Shown piece by piece: positions 7,944-16,498 of a stretch of DNA of 64,000 nt (within the stretch, counting starts at the first letter, position 1; every line of letters begins with the position of its first letter). Source of the DNA: Jannaschia formosa (lineage in GTDB: Bacteria; Pseudomonadota; Alphaproteobacteria; Rhodobacterales; Rhodobacteraceae); assembly GCF_003340555.1 (NCBI RefSeq), contig NZ_QPLJ01000015.1, positions 42,519-106,518 of the forward strand. The letters run 5' to 3'. The notes under the pieces were generated by a model, which had not been told where the DNA came from, made no database searches, and saw only the letters and a list, made by a program, of their open reading frames with translations. A program made the translations under genes and the position numbers.

Positions 7944-9371
7944 ATGCAGGGCAAACATGGCGGCTTCAGTGCGTCCGTCAACGCGATGTACGACAAGGCC
8001 GTGGCCTTGATGGATCTCGGCCCCGGCCTCGCCGAGAAGATCCGGGTCTGCAACGCCACCTACACCGTGCGCTTCGGCGTCCGCCTGCGCGGCGAGATCC
8101 ACACCTTCACCGGCTACCGCTCGGTTCATTCCGAACACATGGAGCCGGTCAAGGGCGGGATCCGCTACGCCATGGCTGTCGATCAGGACGAGGTCGAGGC
8201 GCTCGCGTCGCTGATGACCTACAAATGCGCCCTGGTGGAGACGCCCTTCGGTGGCTCCAAGGGCGGGTTGCGGATCGATCCCACGAAATGGGAAGCCGAC
8301 GAGCTGGAGCGGATCACCCGGCGCTTCGCCTACGAGCTGATCAAGCGCGACATGATCAACCCGGCCCAGAACGTCCCCGCCCCGGACATGGGCACCGGCG
8401 AGCGCGAGATGGCGTGGATCCAGGACCAGTACCAGCGGATGAACACGACCGACATCAATGGCCGCGCCTGCGTCACGGGCAAACCGCTCAACGCGGGCGG
8501 CATCGCCGGCCGCATAGAGGCCACGGGCCGCGGCGTCCAATACGCCCTGCGCGAGTTCTTCCGCCACCCCGAGGACATCGCCGAGGCGGGGCTGTCGGGC
8601 ACGCTCGAAGGCAAGCGCGTCGTGGTGCAGGGCCTCGGCAACGTCGGCTTCCACGCCGCCTCCTTCCTCGAACGCGAGGACGGCGCGAAGATCTGCGGCA
8701 TCATCGAGCGCGACGGCGCGATCTGGTCGGACGCGGGACTCGCCGTCGACGAGGTTCACATGCACATGCGCGAGCATGGCGGCGTGAAGGGCTTCCCCGG
8801 CGCCACCTTCGACGAGAACGGCGCGGCCCTTCTGGAAGCCGAGTGCGACATCCTCATCCCGGCCGCGCTGGAAAGCGTCATCCACGAAGGCAACGCGGCC
8901 CGGATCAAGGCGCCGCTCATCATCGAGGCGGCCAACGGGCCGATCACTTCCGCGGCCAATGAGATCCTTCAGAAGAGGGGCTGCATCATCATTCCGGACC
9001 TCTACGCCAACGCGGGCGGCGTCACCGTCAGCTATTTCGAATGGGTCAAGAACCTCAGCCATATCCGCTTCGGCCGGATGCAGCGCCGCGCCGAGGAGGC
9101 GCGCCACCAGCTTCTGGTCGATGAACTGGAGCGGCTGTCGAAGGCGCGCGACGTGCCCTGGACGCTGTCGGACGACTTCAAGCGCAACTATCTGCGCGGC
9201 GCCGGCGAGCTGGAGCTCGTCCGCTCCGGCCTCGACGACACCATGCGCGCCGCCTACGGCGCCATGCGCGAGGTCTGGCGCCAGCGCGACGACGTGCCGG
9301 ACCTGCGCACGGCGGGCTTCATCGTCGCGATCAGCCGGATCGCGGCAAGCTATACCGCCAAGGGGCTCTGA
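7944..9371 (+). CDS. Glutamate dehydrogenase (Glu/Leu/Phe/Val dehydrogenase family)
   Basis: The product is 475 residues and interconverts glutamate and 2-oxoglutarate plus ammonia in the cytoplasm. The substrate-binding KGGIRYAMAVDQDEV segment (70-84) and the catalytic-lysine motif PFGGSKGG (101-108, Lys106) are present, and the Rossmann motif GLGNVG is at 230-235. ATG at 7944 is chosen because GGAGGAG lies eight bases upstream; the upstream in-frame extension has no ribosome binding site. Cofactor preference cannot be read with confidence. The gene is divergent from the tad-like operon and convergent with the MBL hydrolase, so it is probably monocistronic. Confidence 0.93.
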   Translation: MQGKHGGFSASVNAMYDKAVALMDLGPGLAEKIRVCNATYTVRFGVRLRGEIHTFTGYRSVHSEHMEPVKGGIRYAMAVDQDEVEALASLMTYKCALVETPFGGSKGGLRIDPTKWEADELERITRRFAYELIKRDMINPAQNVPAPDMGTGEREMAWIQDQYQRMNTTDINGRACVTGKPLNAGGIAGRIEATGRGVQYALREFFRHPEDIAEAGLSGTLEGKRVVVQGLGNVGFHAASFLEREDGAKICGIIERDGAIWSDAGLAVDEVHMHMREHGGVKGFPGATFDENGAALLEAECDILIPAALESVIHEGNAARIKAPLIIEAANGPITSAANEILQKRGCIIIPDLYANAGGVTVSYFEWVKNLSHIRFGRMQRRAEEARHQLLVDELERLSKARDVPWTLSDDFKRNYLRGAGELELVRSGLDDTMRAAYGAMREVWRQRDDVPDLRTAGFIVAISRIAASYTAKGL

Positions 9372-9383
9372 CGCACGCTGAAG

Positions 9384-9411
9384 GGCGCCGGACCGGCCGA
9401 GGTCCGGCGCC
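9384..9411. terminator. Hairpin between convergent gdh and MBL genes
   Basis: An 11-bp perfect stem (GGCGCCGGACC and its complement) with a 6-base loop lies in the 45-base gap between two convergent stops (9371 and 9417). The symmetrical position suggests a bidirectional terminator, although a T-run is lacking on both sides. Confidence 0.6.
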
Positions 9412-9416
9412 GGCGC

Positions 9417-10469
9417 TCAGGCCGCGCGGAAGACCCAGACGCCGTCCGCGCGCGTCTCGCGCGTCGCACGTCCCGTCAGGTGCAGATGCTGCAGATGGGC
9501 GATGGCCTCGAAGAAGGCGAGGCCGTACATGTCGTCGGTCACCCGCCGCTTGAACAGCGGCGCGAAGCACTCCCCCCCGGTGCGCGGCGCCGCCAGATGC
9601 GCCTCCAGCCGGTTGAGCGCCGCGACATGGTTCTGCGCGAGCGACCCCAGCCGCACCGGCAGCCCGCGATAGGGGGTCTTGTGGCCGGGCAGCACCAGCT
9701 GGTCCTCGCGGGCCAGCGGCGCGAGCCGGGCGCAGGCGCCGAGCCAGTCGCCGACCGGGTCGGCATTGGCCTCGGTCGGGTAGAGCCCGAGATTGGGCGA
9801 GATGCCGGGGAGAAGCTGGTCGCCCCCCAGCACCAGATCGCCGCCCTCCTCGAAGAGCACCGCATGCTCCGCCGCATGCCCGTCGCCGCGCGCCACGCGC
9901 CAGCGGCGCTGGCCCAGCTCGACCGTCTCGCCTTCGGCCACACGCGTGAACCCGACCGGCAGCGGCGCCACGATATCCGCGAAGTTGAACGGCCGTTCCG
10001 TCGCGCGCTTGGTCAGCACGTCCGGATCCATCCCCCAGCGGCGGCAGAAGGCCAGCGCTTCGGGCGTGGGCACCGGCTGCTCGTCCAGCACCAGCATCCG
10101 CGCCATCAGCCAGGCGGTCCGCGTGGTCAGAAGCTCCGCCCCCTCGGCCTGCAGCCAGCCGGCCAGGCCGATATGGTCCGGATGATGATGGGTGGCGAAG
10201 ACGCGGGTGATCGGCTCTCCGCCCAGAGGGCCGGCCCGCAGCCGCTCCACGATCGCCCGCGTGCGCTTCGTGTCGAAGCCGGTGTCGACCATGGCCCAGC
10301 CATCGGGCTCGCGCAGGAAGTAGACGTTGACGTGGTCGAGCGCCATCGGCAGCGGCAGCCGGGCCCAGAGCACGCCCTCCGCGACCTCGATGGCCTCGCC
10401 CTCGGCGGGCGGGGCGTCCCACGGAAAGTCGAGGCCCGCATAACCGTCGGGTAGTTCGATGTCCTTCAT
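9417..10469 (-). CDS. MBL-fold metallohydrolase
   Basis: This 350-residue cytoplasmic protein belongs to the metallo-beta-lactamase superfamily. The metal-binding motif HHHPDH is at residues 94-99, preceded by VDTGFDT. Further ligands are probably in GDGHAAEH (about 210-217), GGDQLLPG and PGHKTPY. The C-terminal 80 residues resemble the winged-helix extension seen in LACTB2/glyoxalase-II-like members. The substrate cannot be predicted: thioesterase, lactonase and nuclease are all known in the superfamily. It follows the acyl-CoA dehydrogenase on the same strand after a dispersed repeat, so a role with acyl-CoA thioesters is possible but only an inference from context. Confidence 0.85.
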   Translation of the reverse strand: MKDIELPDGYAGLDFPWDAPPAEGEAIEVAEGVLWARLPLPMALDHVNVYFLREPDGWAMVDTGFDTKRTRAIVERLRAGPLGGEPITRVFATHHHPDHIGLAGWLQAEGAELLTTRTAWLMARMLVLDEQPVPTPEALAFCRRWGMDPDVLTKRATERPFNFADIVAPLPVGFTRVAEGETVELGQRRWRVARGDGHAAEHAVLFEEGGDLVLGGDQLLPGISPNLGLYPTEANADPVGDWLGACARLAPLAREDQLVLPGHKTPYRGLPVRLGSLAQNHVAALNRLEAHLAAPRTGGECFAPLFKRRVTDDMYGLAFFEAIAHLQHLHLTGRATRETRADGVWVFRAA

Positions 10470-10481
10470 GGGCGGTCCCTC

Positions 10482-10529
10482 CTTCCTGTGGCCGGAAATA
10501 CTCCGGGGGTCCGGGGGCAGAGCCCCCGG
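10482..10529 (+). repeat. Dispersed palindromic repeat, copy 1
   Basis: The sequence begins CCTTCCTGTGGCCGGAAATA, continues CTCCGGGGGT and ends in an 8-bp hairpin CCGGGGGC-AGA-GCCCCCGG (10511-10529). Copy 3 (57865-57927, inverted) shares the CCTTCCTGTGGCCG(G/C)AAATACTCC head and the GGGGGC-AGA-GCCCCC core; copy 2 (30405-30454) is more divergent. Similar elements are common in Rhodobacterales genomes and probably act as transcription terminators or REP-like sequences. Here it lies between the acyl-CoA dehydrogenase stop and the MBL gene start. Confidence 0.75.
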
Positions 10530-10559
10530 CGGATCGGACCGCCTATGGCGGTTCGATCC

Positions 10560-12230
10560 TCAGGCGGCAACCACGTCGTCGCTGACCGCATAGAGCGCCG
10601 CGGCGCCCGCGCGCGCCTTCGCCATCTCGGCGGTGGCCTCGGGCAGCAGCATCGAGACGGCTACGTCCGCCATCGGCTTGCGCGCCGGATCGGCGACCGC
10701 CGCCCGCAGGTGATAGGACGCGCCCAGCACGCGCGCGAAGGCGGCGAGATAGGGGACCGCGCCGGCGAAGCGGTCCTGCATGTCCTGTTCGAGCAGCCAC
10801 TCGGTCAGGGCGCGCAACTCGGCCAATGCCGTCTCCAGACGCTCGTGGCCCGTTCCCGCCATCTCGTCCATGAGCGCGAAGGCCGCGGCGCCGCCATCCA
10901 TCATCTTGCGGCCGACGAGGTCCATCGCCTGGATGCCGTTCGTCCCCTCGTAGATCGCCGTCACCCGCACGTCGCGGGCGTATTGCGCGGCGCCCGTCTC
11001 CTCGACGAAGCCCATGCCGCCATGCACCTGGATGCCCTGGCTGGCGATCTCGATGCCGGTATCGGTGCCGTAGGCCTTGGCGATGGGCGTCAGCAGCGCG
11101 GCGCGCGCCTTCCACCCGGCCTCGCCGGTGGCCTTGGCCATGTCGAGCGACACCGCCGTGTCCATCGCAAGCGCGCGGGCGGCGAAGGTATGGGCCTTCA
11201 TCGACAGGACCATGCGGCGCACGTCGGCATGGTGCAGGATCGTCCCGCCCTCATGCGCCGTGCGGCCCTGCTTGCGGTCCAGCGCGTAGCCGATCGCGTG
11301 CTGCATCGCCGCCTCGGCGATGCTCAGCCCCTGCACCCCGACTCCGAGCCGGGCATTGTTCATCATCGTGAACATCGCGGCCATGCCCTTGTGCGGCTCG
11401 CCGACCAGCCAGCCGGTCGCGCCGTCGTATTGCATGACCGCCGTGGGCGAGCCGTGCAGGCCCAGCTTGTGCTCCAGCGACACGACCTTCAGCGAATTGG
11501 CCACGCCCGCCTTCCCGGTCTCGTCCGGCAGCTTCTTCGGCACCATGAAGAGAGAGATGCCCTTCGTTCCCTCCGCCGCCTCGGGCAGGCGGGCCAGCAC
11601 GAGGTGGCAGACATTCTCGGTGAAGTCGTTGTCGCCCCAGGAGATGTAGATCTTCTGCCCGGTGATGGCGTAGGTCCCGTCGCCGTTGGGCTCGGCCCGG
11701 GTGCGCAGCGCGCCCACGTCCGACCCGGCCTGCGGCTCGGTGAGGTTCATCGTGCCGGTCCACTCTCCCGAGATCAGCTTCGGCAGATAGAGCGCCTTCA
11801 ACTCGTCCGAGGCATGGGCTTCAAGCGCCTCGATCTGGCCCTGGGTCATCAGCGGGTTCAGCTGCAGCGCAAGGCAGGCCGAGCCGATCATCTCGTTCAC
11901 GGCCATCGTCAGCGTGGTCGGCAGGCCCATGCCGCCATGCTCCGGGTCGGCGGACATGCCGAGCCAGCCGCCTCGGGCAATGGCGGCGAAGCCCTCGGCG
12001 AAGCCGGGCGAGGTGCGCACGACCCCGTTCTCGAGCCGCGCGGGATGCAGGTCGCCCTGGCGGTTGAGCGGGGCCAGCACCTCCTCGGCCATCTTGCCGG
12101 CCTCGGTCAGGATGGCCTCGACCGTCTCGGGCGTGGCCTCGGCGAAGGTCCCGGTCGCGGCCACGCGGCCGAAGCCGACGACATGGTCGAGCACGAAGCG
12201 GATTTCGGAGACGGGGGCGCGATACGGCAT
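10560..12230 (-). CDS. Acyl-CoA dehydrogenase, DmdC-like subfamily
   Basis: This is a 556-residue FAD-dependent dehydrogenase that introduces a trans-2 double bond into an acyl-CoA. Family motifs are MNLTEPQAGSDVGALRT (161-177), the FAD-binding QVHGGMGF (401-408) and YEGTNGIQ (427-434), whose Glu428 is the likely catalytic base. The long C-terminal helical extension is typical of the DmdC/AidB-like group rather than of 380-residue short-chain enzymes. DmdC acts on methylmercaptopropionyl-CoA in marine roseobacters, but several paralogues with other substrates occur per genome, so the substrate is open. ATG at 12230 is chosen because GGAGGT lies just upstream. It is divergent from sua5. Confidence 0.88.
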   Translation of the reverse strand: MPYRAPVSEIRFVLDHVVGFGRVAATGTFAEATPETVEAILTEAGKMAEEVLAPLNRQGDLHPARLENGVVRTSPGFAEGFAAIARGGWLGMSADPEHGGMGLPTTLTMAVNEMIGSACLALQLNPLMTQGQIEALEAHASDELKALYLPKLISGEWTGTMNLTEPQAGSDVGALRTRAEPNGDGTYAITGQKIYISWGDNDFTENVCHLVLARLPEAAEGTKGISLFMVPKKLPDETGKAGVANSLKVVSLEHKLGLHGSPTAVMQYDGATGWLVGEPHKGMAAMFTMMNNARLGVGVQGLSIAEAAMQHAIGYALDRKQGRTAHEGGTILHHADVRRMVLSMKAHTFAARALAMDTAVSLDMAKATGEAGWKARAALLTPIAKAYGTDTGIEIASQGIQVHGGMGFVEETGAAQYARDVRVTAIYEGTNGIQAMDLVGRKMMDGGAAAFALMDEMAGTGHERLETALAELRALTEWLLEQDMQDRFAGAVPYLAAFARVLGASYHLRAAVADPARKPMADVAVSMLLPEATAEMAKARAGAAALYAVSDDVVAA

Positions 12231-12299
12231 GGGGACCTCCCAATCGACAAACCGAGGGCGTAGATGGTGACGTGAGCGCAAGTTAGGGGGCGGGGGCCC

Positions 12300-13262
12300 A
12301 TGGGTTCAACAGGAACACGACGTCACGGCGACAAGGCCGCAGCCATCGCGGAGGCGGCGGCCCGACTGCGCGCAGGCGAGATCGTCGCCTTCCCGACCGA
12401 GACGGTCTACGGCCTCGGCGCGCTCGCCACCGACGGGCAGGCGGTCGCGAAGGTTTTCGAGGCAAAGGGGCGGCCCAGCTTCAACCCGCTGATCGTGCAT
12501 GTCGCGGACCTCGCCGCCGCGGAGGCGCTCGCCGTCTTCGACGCGGAGGCGCGCGCTTTGGCGGGTCGCTTCTGGCCCGGACCGCTGACGCTCGTTCTGC
12601 CGCTGCGCGAGGGGCATGGGCTGTCGCCGCTGGCGACGGCAGGGCTCGACACCGTCGGGCTGCGGGTGCCCGCCCATCCGGTCGCGCGGGCGCTGCTGGC
12701 GGCGGTCGGCGGCCCGGTCGCCGCGCCTTCGGCCAACCGCTCCGGGCGGCTCAGCCCGACGCGGCTCGACCATGTGACGTCAGGCCTCGGGGATGCCCTC
12801 GGCGGCGCGGTCGAGGGCGGCGCCTGCGCGGTGGGGGTCGAGTCGGCGATCCTGCGCACGAGGCCCCTCGCGCTGCTGCGCGAAGGCGGGCTGCCGGCCG
12901 AGGAGATCGAGGCGGTGCTGGGCCGGCCCCTGCCGCGCGACCTGACCCCCGGCCGGGTGCAGGCGCCGGGGCAGCTTTCGTCGCATTACGCGCCGGGCCT
13001 GCCGGTGCGGCTGAACGTGACGGAACGGGCGCCGGACGCGCTGCTGATCGGGTTCGGCCCGGTCGCCGGGGACCTGACCCTGTCAGCAAGCGGCGACCTG
13101 CGCGAGGCCGCCGCGGCGCTGTTCGACACGCTGCACCGGGCCGATGCGCTTGCGCGGGAAAGAGGCCGCGCGCGGCTGGACGTCGCGCCGATTCCGGAAG
13201 TGGGGCTGGGCCGCGCGATCGTGGACCGGCTGACCCGCGCCGCGGCGCCGCGCAACGGCTGA
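12300..13262 (+). CDS. sua5: L-threonylcarbamoyladenylate synthase, long Sua5 type
   Basis: The 320-residue product makes threonylcarbamoyl-AMP from threonine, bicarbonate and ATP for the universal t6A37 modification of ANN-decoding tRNAs. The YrdC domain fills the N-terminal two thirds, with FPTETVYGLG (31-40), KGRPSFNPL (56-64) and the SANRSGRLSPT loop; the C-terminal Sua5 domain follows the PGQLSSHYAPG linker. Bacteria carry either short TsaC or this long form. The gene starts 69 bases from the divergent acyl-CoA dehydrogenase and its stop is only 6 bases from the convergent yqgE stop. Confidence 0.92.
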   Translation: MGSTGTRRHGDKAAAIAEAAARLRAGEIVAFPTETVYGLGALATDGQAVAKVFEAKGRPSFNPLIVHVADLAAAEALAVFDAEARALAGRFWPGPLTLVLPLREGHGLSPLATAGLDTVGLRVPAHPVARALLAAVGGPVAAPSANRSGRLSPTRLDHVTSGLGDALGGAVEGGACAVGVESAILRTRPLALLREGGLPAEEIEAVLGRPLPRDLTPGRVQAPGQLSSHYAPGLPVRLNVTERAPDALLIGFGPVAGDLTLSASGDLREAAAALFDTLHRADALARERGRARLDVAPIPEVGLGRAIVDRLTRAAAPRNG

Positions 13263-13268
13263 GCCCGC

Positions 13269-13847
13269 TCAGGCGTGGCCCGAGGCGAACGAGAGGCCGG
13301 ACGGCGCGATCCCCATGTAATGCATGCAGGCGAGCCAGCGGTCGGCGGCGGGCAGGTCGAAGACGGTGTCCGACGGCGCCTCGGTCGTGAGCCAGGACCC
13401 CTCCCGGATCTCCTCCTCGATCTGGCCCGCGCCCCATCCGCAATAGCCCATCGCGATGAAGGACCGATCCGGGCCGCGCCCGTGGCCGAGGTCCTGAAGC
13501 ACGGCGCGGTGCGGGGTCAGCCAGACATCCTCGGTGACCCGGATCGTCTGGGACCGCAGATCGTAGTCGCTCGAGTGCAGCGTGAAGCTGCGCTCGATAT
13601 CGGCCGGGCCGCCGGCGTGGATCGGCACCCCGATCGCGACCTGCGGCGGCCGCAGCCCGCTTTCGCGCAGCAGGCGGCGCAGGGTCATGTTGGTGGCGGG
13701 CCGGTTGATCAGAAGGCCCATTGCGCCGGCACGGGAATGGGCGCAAACCAGAAGCACAGATTTCCGGAAGGCACGCTCCGTCACCGTCGGCATCGCGACG
13801 AGGAGGCGTCCGGTCAGGGACATATCGGAGCTTTGTATCCTGATCAT
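13269..13847 (-). CDS. YqgE/AlgH family protein (UPF0301)
   Basis: This 192-residue cytoplasmic protein belongs to the UPF0301 family. Characteristic segments are LTGRLLVAMP near the N-terminus, CAHSRAGAMGLLINRP, GGPADIERSFTLHS and FIAMGYCGWGAGQIEEEI. The family is widespread, and its biochemical role is not settled (AlgH has been linked to alginate regulation in Pseudomonas). The start is either ATG 13847, with an AGCAGGTG stretch before it, or an in-frame ATG at 13823 (MSLTGRLL), which matches the usual family start better. It is convergent with sua5 and divergent from the DsbD-like gene. Confidence 0.9.
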   Translation of the reverse strand: MIRIQSSDMSLTGRLLVAMPTVTERAFRKSVLLVCAHSRAGAMGLLINRPATNMTLRRLLRESGLRPPQVAIGVPIHAGGPADIERSFTLHSSDYDLRSQTIRVTEDVWLTPHRAVLQDLGHGRGPDRSFIAMGYCGWGAGQIEEEIREGSWLTTEAPSDTVFDLPAADRWLACMHYMGIAPSGLSFASGHA

Positions 13848-14000
13848 GACACCTGCTTATGTCCAAGCAGATTTACAAGCAATGACCGGGCGCGCGCGGG
13901 CGCCTTTGCACGGCCGCGAGGTTCGGCCGCGCCGCGCGCCTCACGAGCGGTGCCGCAGAGGTGATTGGGCCCCGGTGCCGGGCCGGGATAACAGGGGCCG

Positions 14001-14825
14001 ATGATCCCACGCCAACATGACGCCCTCCGTGCTGCGCCGCTGGCCATCGCGCTCGCTTCCGGTCTGCTCTGCGCCTCGGCCGGCGCGGGCGAGGCGCAGT
14101 CCTGGGACGACGTCTCGCAGGTCATCTCGGTGGCGCCGGTGGCGGGATGGCGCGCGGAACCGGGCCGGCACGTGGCCGGGCTGCGCATCTCGCTGGAGCC
14201 GGGCTGGAAGACCTACTGGCGCAGCGCTGGCTCCGCCGGGATCGCGCCACGGATGGACTGGGGTACTTCGGAGAACGTGGAGGCCGTCACCCCGGCCTGG
14301 CCGACGCCGGGGCTGTTCTGGCAGGACGGGGATCTGTCCATCGGATACGACGACGATTTCATCCTTCCGCTGATCGTCGCGACCGGCGAGGGCGCGGCCC
14401 GGCTCGGCGGCCGCCTCGACCTCGGCGTCTGCGCCGCGGTCTGCCTTCCGGTGCAGGTCGAGGTTGAGGTCGCGCTGCCCCCCGGCGGCGCCGAGGACGA
14501 GGCGCTGATTGCCGCGCTGGCCGACCGCCCGCGACGCTTGCCGCTGCAGGCGGACTGCACGACCCGGCCGACGCCGGACGGGATCGCCCTGACCGGGGCG
14601 GTGGACCTGCCCAGCCTCGGCGGGACCGAGACCGTGGTCTTCGAGCCGGCCGATCCGGCGCTCTGGGTGACCGACTCGGTGGTCTCGCGCCAGGGCGAGC
14701 GGATCACCGGCTCCTCCGAGCTGATGGCGGGGGGCGGCAATCCCGTGACGCTCGACCGGTCACGGATCCGCATCACCGTGATCGGCGCGCATGGCGCGGT
14801 CGAGCTTGCCGGATGCGCGCCCTGA
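14001..14825 (+). CDS. Periplasmic DsbD-alpha-like thiol protein
   Basis: The 274-residue product has a Sec-type signal (about residues 1-30) and a domain resembling the N-terminal (alpha) domain of DsbD/ScsB. The motif GVCAAVCLP (142-150) carries two Cys separated by three residues, which would be the redox pair. The segment EPGWKTYWRSAGSAG is typical of this family. It probably accepts or donates reducing equivalents in the periplasm in disulfide exchange. The membrane (beta) and thioredoxin (gamma) domains of full DsbD are absent, so a partner such as CcdA must be encoded elsewhere. The gene stands alone; no clear Shine-Dalgarno sequence is visible. Confidence 0.8.
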   Translation: MIPRQHDALRAAPLAIALASGLLCASAGAGEAQSWDDVSQVISVAPVAGWRAEPGRHVAGLRISLEPGWKTYWRSAGSAGIAPRMDWGTSENVEAVTPAWPTPGLFWQDGDLSIGYDDDFILPLIVATGEGAARLGGRLDLGVCAAVCLPVQVEVEVALPPGGAEDEALIAALADRPRRLPLQADCTTRPTPDGIALTGAVDLPSLGGTETVVFEPADPALWVTDSVVSRQGERITGSSELMAGGGNPVTLDRSRIRITVIGAHGAVELAGCAP

Positions 14826-15064
14826 GGCGGTCCCGGTCCGTCCCCGAATCACGCCACGGGCGGGGCCTTCCCCGTCGCCGGAACCACCCGCGTCGTCCGC
14901 GCGTTTCGGCTGTAATACAACCAGGTTCGGGCAGCTCAACGCCTGGGCACGGCAGGTCGCGGGCAGCACTCCTGATGCCCCATGCGGCAAAATACTGCCA
15001 AAGCCGTACCGAGCCTTGAAACCGCCACGGGGGCGGTCCAACTTGATCCACGAAGGAGACGGCA

Positions 15065-15205
15065 ATGGCTAAAACGCGCGGACCCCTCGACCGGTTGGCG
15101 GACATCCTGAAGGACAAGCTGTCCGAGGTGCTTGGCGCGCTCGCGCCGCAGCCGGACGCTATTCCGATCCCGGTCCGGAACGACCCCCGGGATCGCCACC
15201 GCTAG
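15065..15205 (+). CDS. Small hypothetical protein, 46 residues
   Basis: The ATG follows an AAGGAG Shine-Dalgarno sequence by seven bases, and the frame runs 46 codons to TAG. The peptide starts MAKTRGPLDRLADILKDKL, which would form an amphipathic helix, and ends in a proline-rich, basic tail (QPDAIPIPVRNDPRDRHR). It has no Cys or membrane helix. Third-position GC use is like that of the neighbouring genes. I do not recognise the family. It lies in the otherwise empty 468-base interval between the DsbD-like gene and the NUDIX gene, with no operon partner. Confidence 0.6.
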   Translation: MAKTRGPLDRLADILKDKLSEVLGALAPQPDAIPIPVRNDPRDRHR

Positions 15206-15293
15206 GCCTCCCAGGTTTCGATTTCATAGCCAATGCGCCGGCGCCTTTCGTGCCGGACGCTTCTGGCCCGGCCGCTCCGCAGGACGCGCTTCC

Positions 15294-15755
15294 TCAGGAC
15301 GCGGCGCGCTTCAGGATCGGCCCCACAACGGGGACCTTCTTCGGCTTCTTCGCCAGACTGAGCAGCAGATCCGCAAGTTCCGGCTCGTCCACCAGCTTCG
15401 CGGCCTTGGCGACGGCGAACCAGGCGCGCTTGCGCTCGGACTTCTCCTTCCAGCGGGACCGGGTGTCGGTCACGATCATCGGGTAGACCCGGACGCGGCA
15501 GGGGACGGTGCTCCCGTCATCGAGGCGCTTGTCGTAGCTGTAGGTGCCGAAGACTTCCTTGGCGACATGGCCGGTCACCCCGGCCTCCTCCAGCGCTTCG
15601 GTCGCGGCGGCGGCCCAGGGCTTCAGGTCCTTCATCGTCCAGCCCTTCGGCACGACCCAGCGGCCGGTGTCCCGGCTGGTCACCATCAGGACCTGAACCT
15701 CGTTGCCCTTCCATCGCAGCGGCATCGCTGCGATCTGCTGTCGCGCCTCTGGCAT
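15294..15755 (-). CDS. NUDIX hydrolase, diphosphoinositol-polyphosphate-phosphohydrolase-like
   Basis: The protein is about 153 residues from ATG 15755. The NUDIX box is GWTMKDLKPWAAAATEALEE followed by AGV: the catalytic REUxEExGU segment reads TEALEEAGV, so the metal-binding Glu residues are kept while the usual Arg is Thr and the first Glu of the box is Leu. The preceding RDTGRWVVPKGW segment is typical of DIPP-like NUDIX enzymes of alphaproteobacteria. Substrates may be dinucleoside polyphosphates or similar. An upstream frame extends to 15830, but a good promoter at 15821-15849 puts the transcript start downstream of that, so 15755 is preferred. Confidence 0.8.
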   Translation of the reverse strand: MPEARQQIAAMPLRWKGNEVQVLMVTSRDTGRWVVPKGWTMKDLKPWAAAATEALEEAGVTGHVAKEVFGTYSYDKRLDDGSTVPCRVRVYPMIVTDTRSRWKEKSERKRAWFAVAKAAKLVDEPELADLLLSLAKKPKKVPVVGPILKRAAS

Positions 15756-15820
15756 CCACAAAACCCCAAAACAAATGGCCCCGGTCCGGCCGGGTCTCGT
15801 TATCCGAGTATTAGTGGAGG

Positions 15821-15849
15821 AATATGTCACCGTAAGGCGAAGAAATCAA
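15821..15849 (-). promoter_or_regulatory. Putative sigma-70-type promoter of the NUDIX gene
   Basis: On the minus strand, TTGATT (-35) and CATATT (-10) are separated by 17 bases in an AT-rich patch between the convergently spaced gph stop and the NUDIX gene. The predicted transcription start, near 15814, lies inside the longest possible NUDIX frame and supports the shorter start. Confidence 0.5.
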
Positions 15850-15865
15850 CGATGCTTGAAGAAGT

Positions 15866-16498
15866 TCACATGATTTCAATGATCTCGTGCAGGCTTCCGC
15901 AGCGCCGGGTGCCTTCCGGCAGGTCCGCGGACAGATAGCCGCCCTCGACATGCAGATAGGGCACGCCCGCCGCCCGCGCCGTCTGGGCATCGACCCGGCT
16001 GTCGCCGACATAGAGCGCGTCCGCAGGCGCCGTCCCCAGCAGGTCCAGCGCGTGCAGCAGCGGCGCGGGATCGGGCTTGCGCGCGGGCAGGCTGTCGCCC
16101 GCGACCACGCAAGCGAAGGGGCCGAGCGTCAGTCCGGCAAGCAGCGTCCGCGTCGGCGCCATCGGCTTGTTGGTGCAGAGCCCCAGCGCGATCCCCCGCC
16201 CATCCAGCGCCGCCAGCGCCTCGCGCGCGCCGGGCATCAGCGCGACGCCGGTCAGCGGGTCGGCGTCGTAGATCGCGCGAAAGACATGCACCGCCTCCTC
16301 GGACGGGGGCGCCCCCGCTGCGGCGAGGCAGCGCGCGACCAGCATCGCGACGCCGTCGCCGATGAAGCCCGTCACCTCCTCCAGGGTCGGGGGGCGGTGG
16401 CCCAGCGCCGTCAATGTCGCGACGCAGGCCCGATGCAGCGACGGGGCGCTGTCGACCAGCGTCCCGTCGAGGTCGAAGACGACAGCCCGCGGCCTCAC
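15866..16498 (-). CDS. gph: Phosphoglycolate phosphatase (HAD superfamily)
   Basis: This 210-residue HAD hydrolase removes phosphate from 2-phosphoglycolate. Motif I is FDLDGTLVD with the nucleophile Asp9 and Asp11; motif II is LCTNK; motif III Lys lies in ARKPDP; motif IV is YVGDSRVD. The cap domain (about 15-80) contains FIGDGVAMLV, typical of Gph. The start overlaps the stop of the iorB-like gene (ATGA), so it is expressed with the molybdenum enzyme pair upstream, although no functional link is obvious. Confidence 0.88.
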   Translation of the reverse strand: MRPRAVVFDLDGTLVDSAPSLHRACVATLTALGHRPPTLEEVTGFIGDGVAMLVARCLAAAGAPPSEEAVHVFRAIYDADPLTGVALMPGAREALAALDGRGIALGLCTNKPMAPTRTLLAGLTLGPFACVVAGDSLPARKPDPAPLLHALDLLGTAPADALYVGDSRVDAQTARAAGVPYLHVEGGYLSADLPEGTRRCGSLHEIIEIM

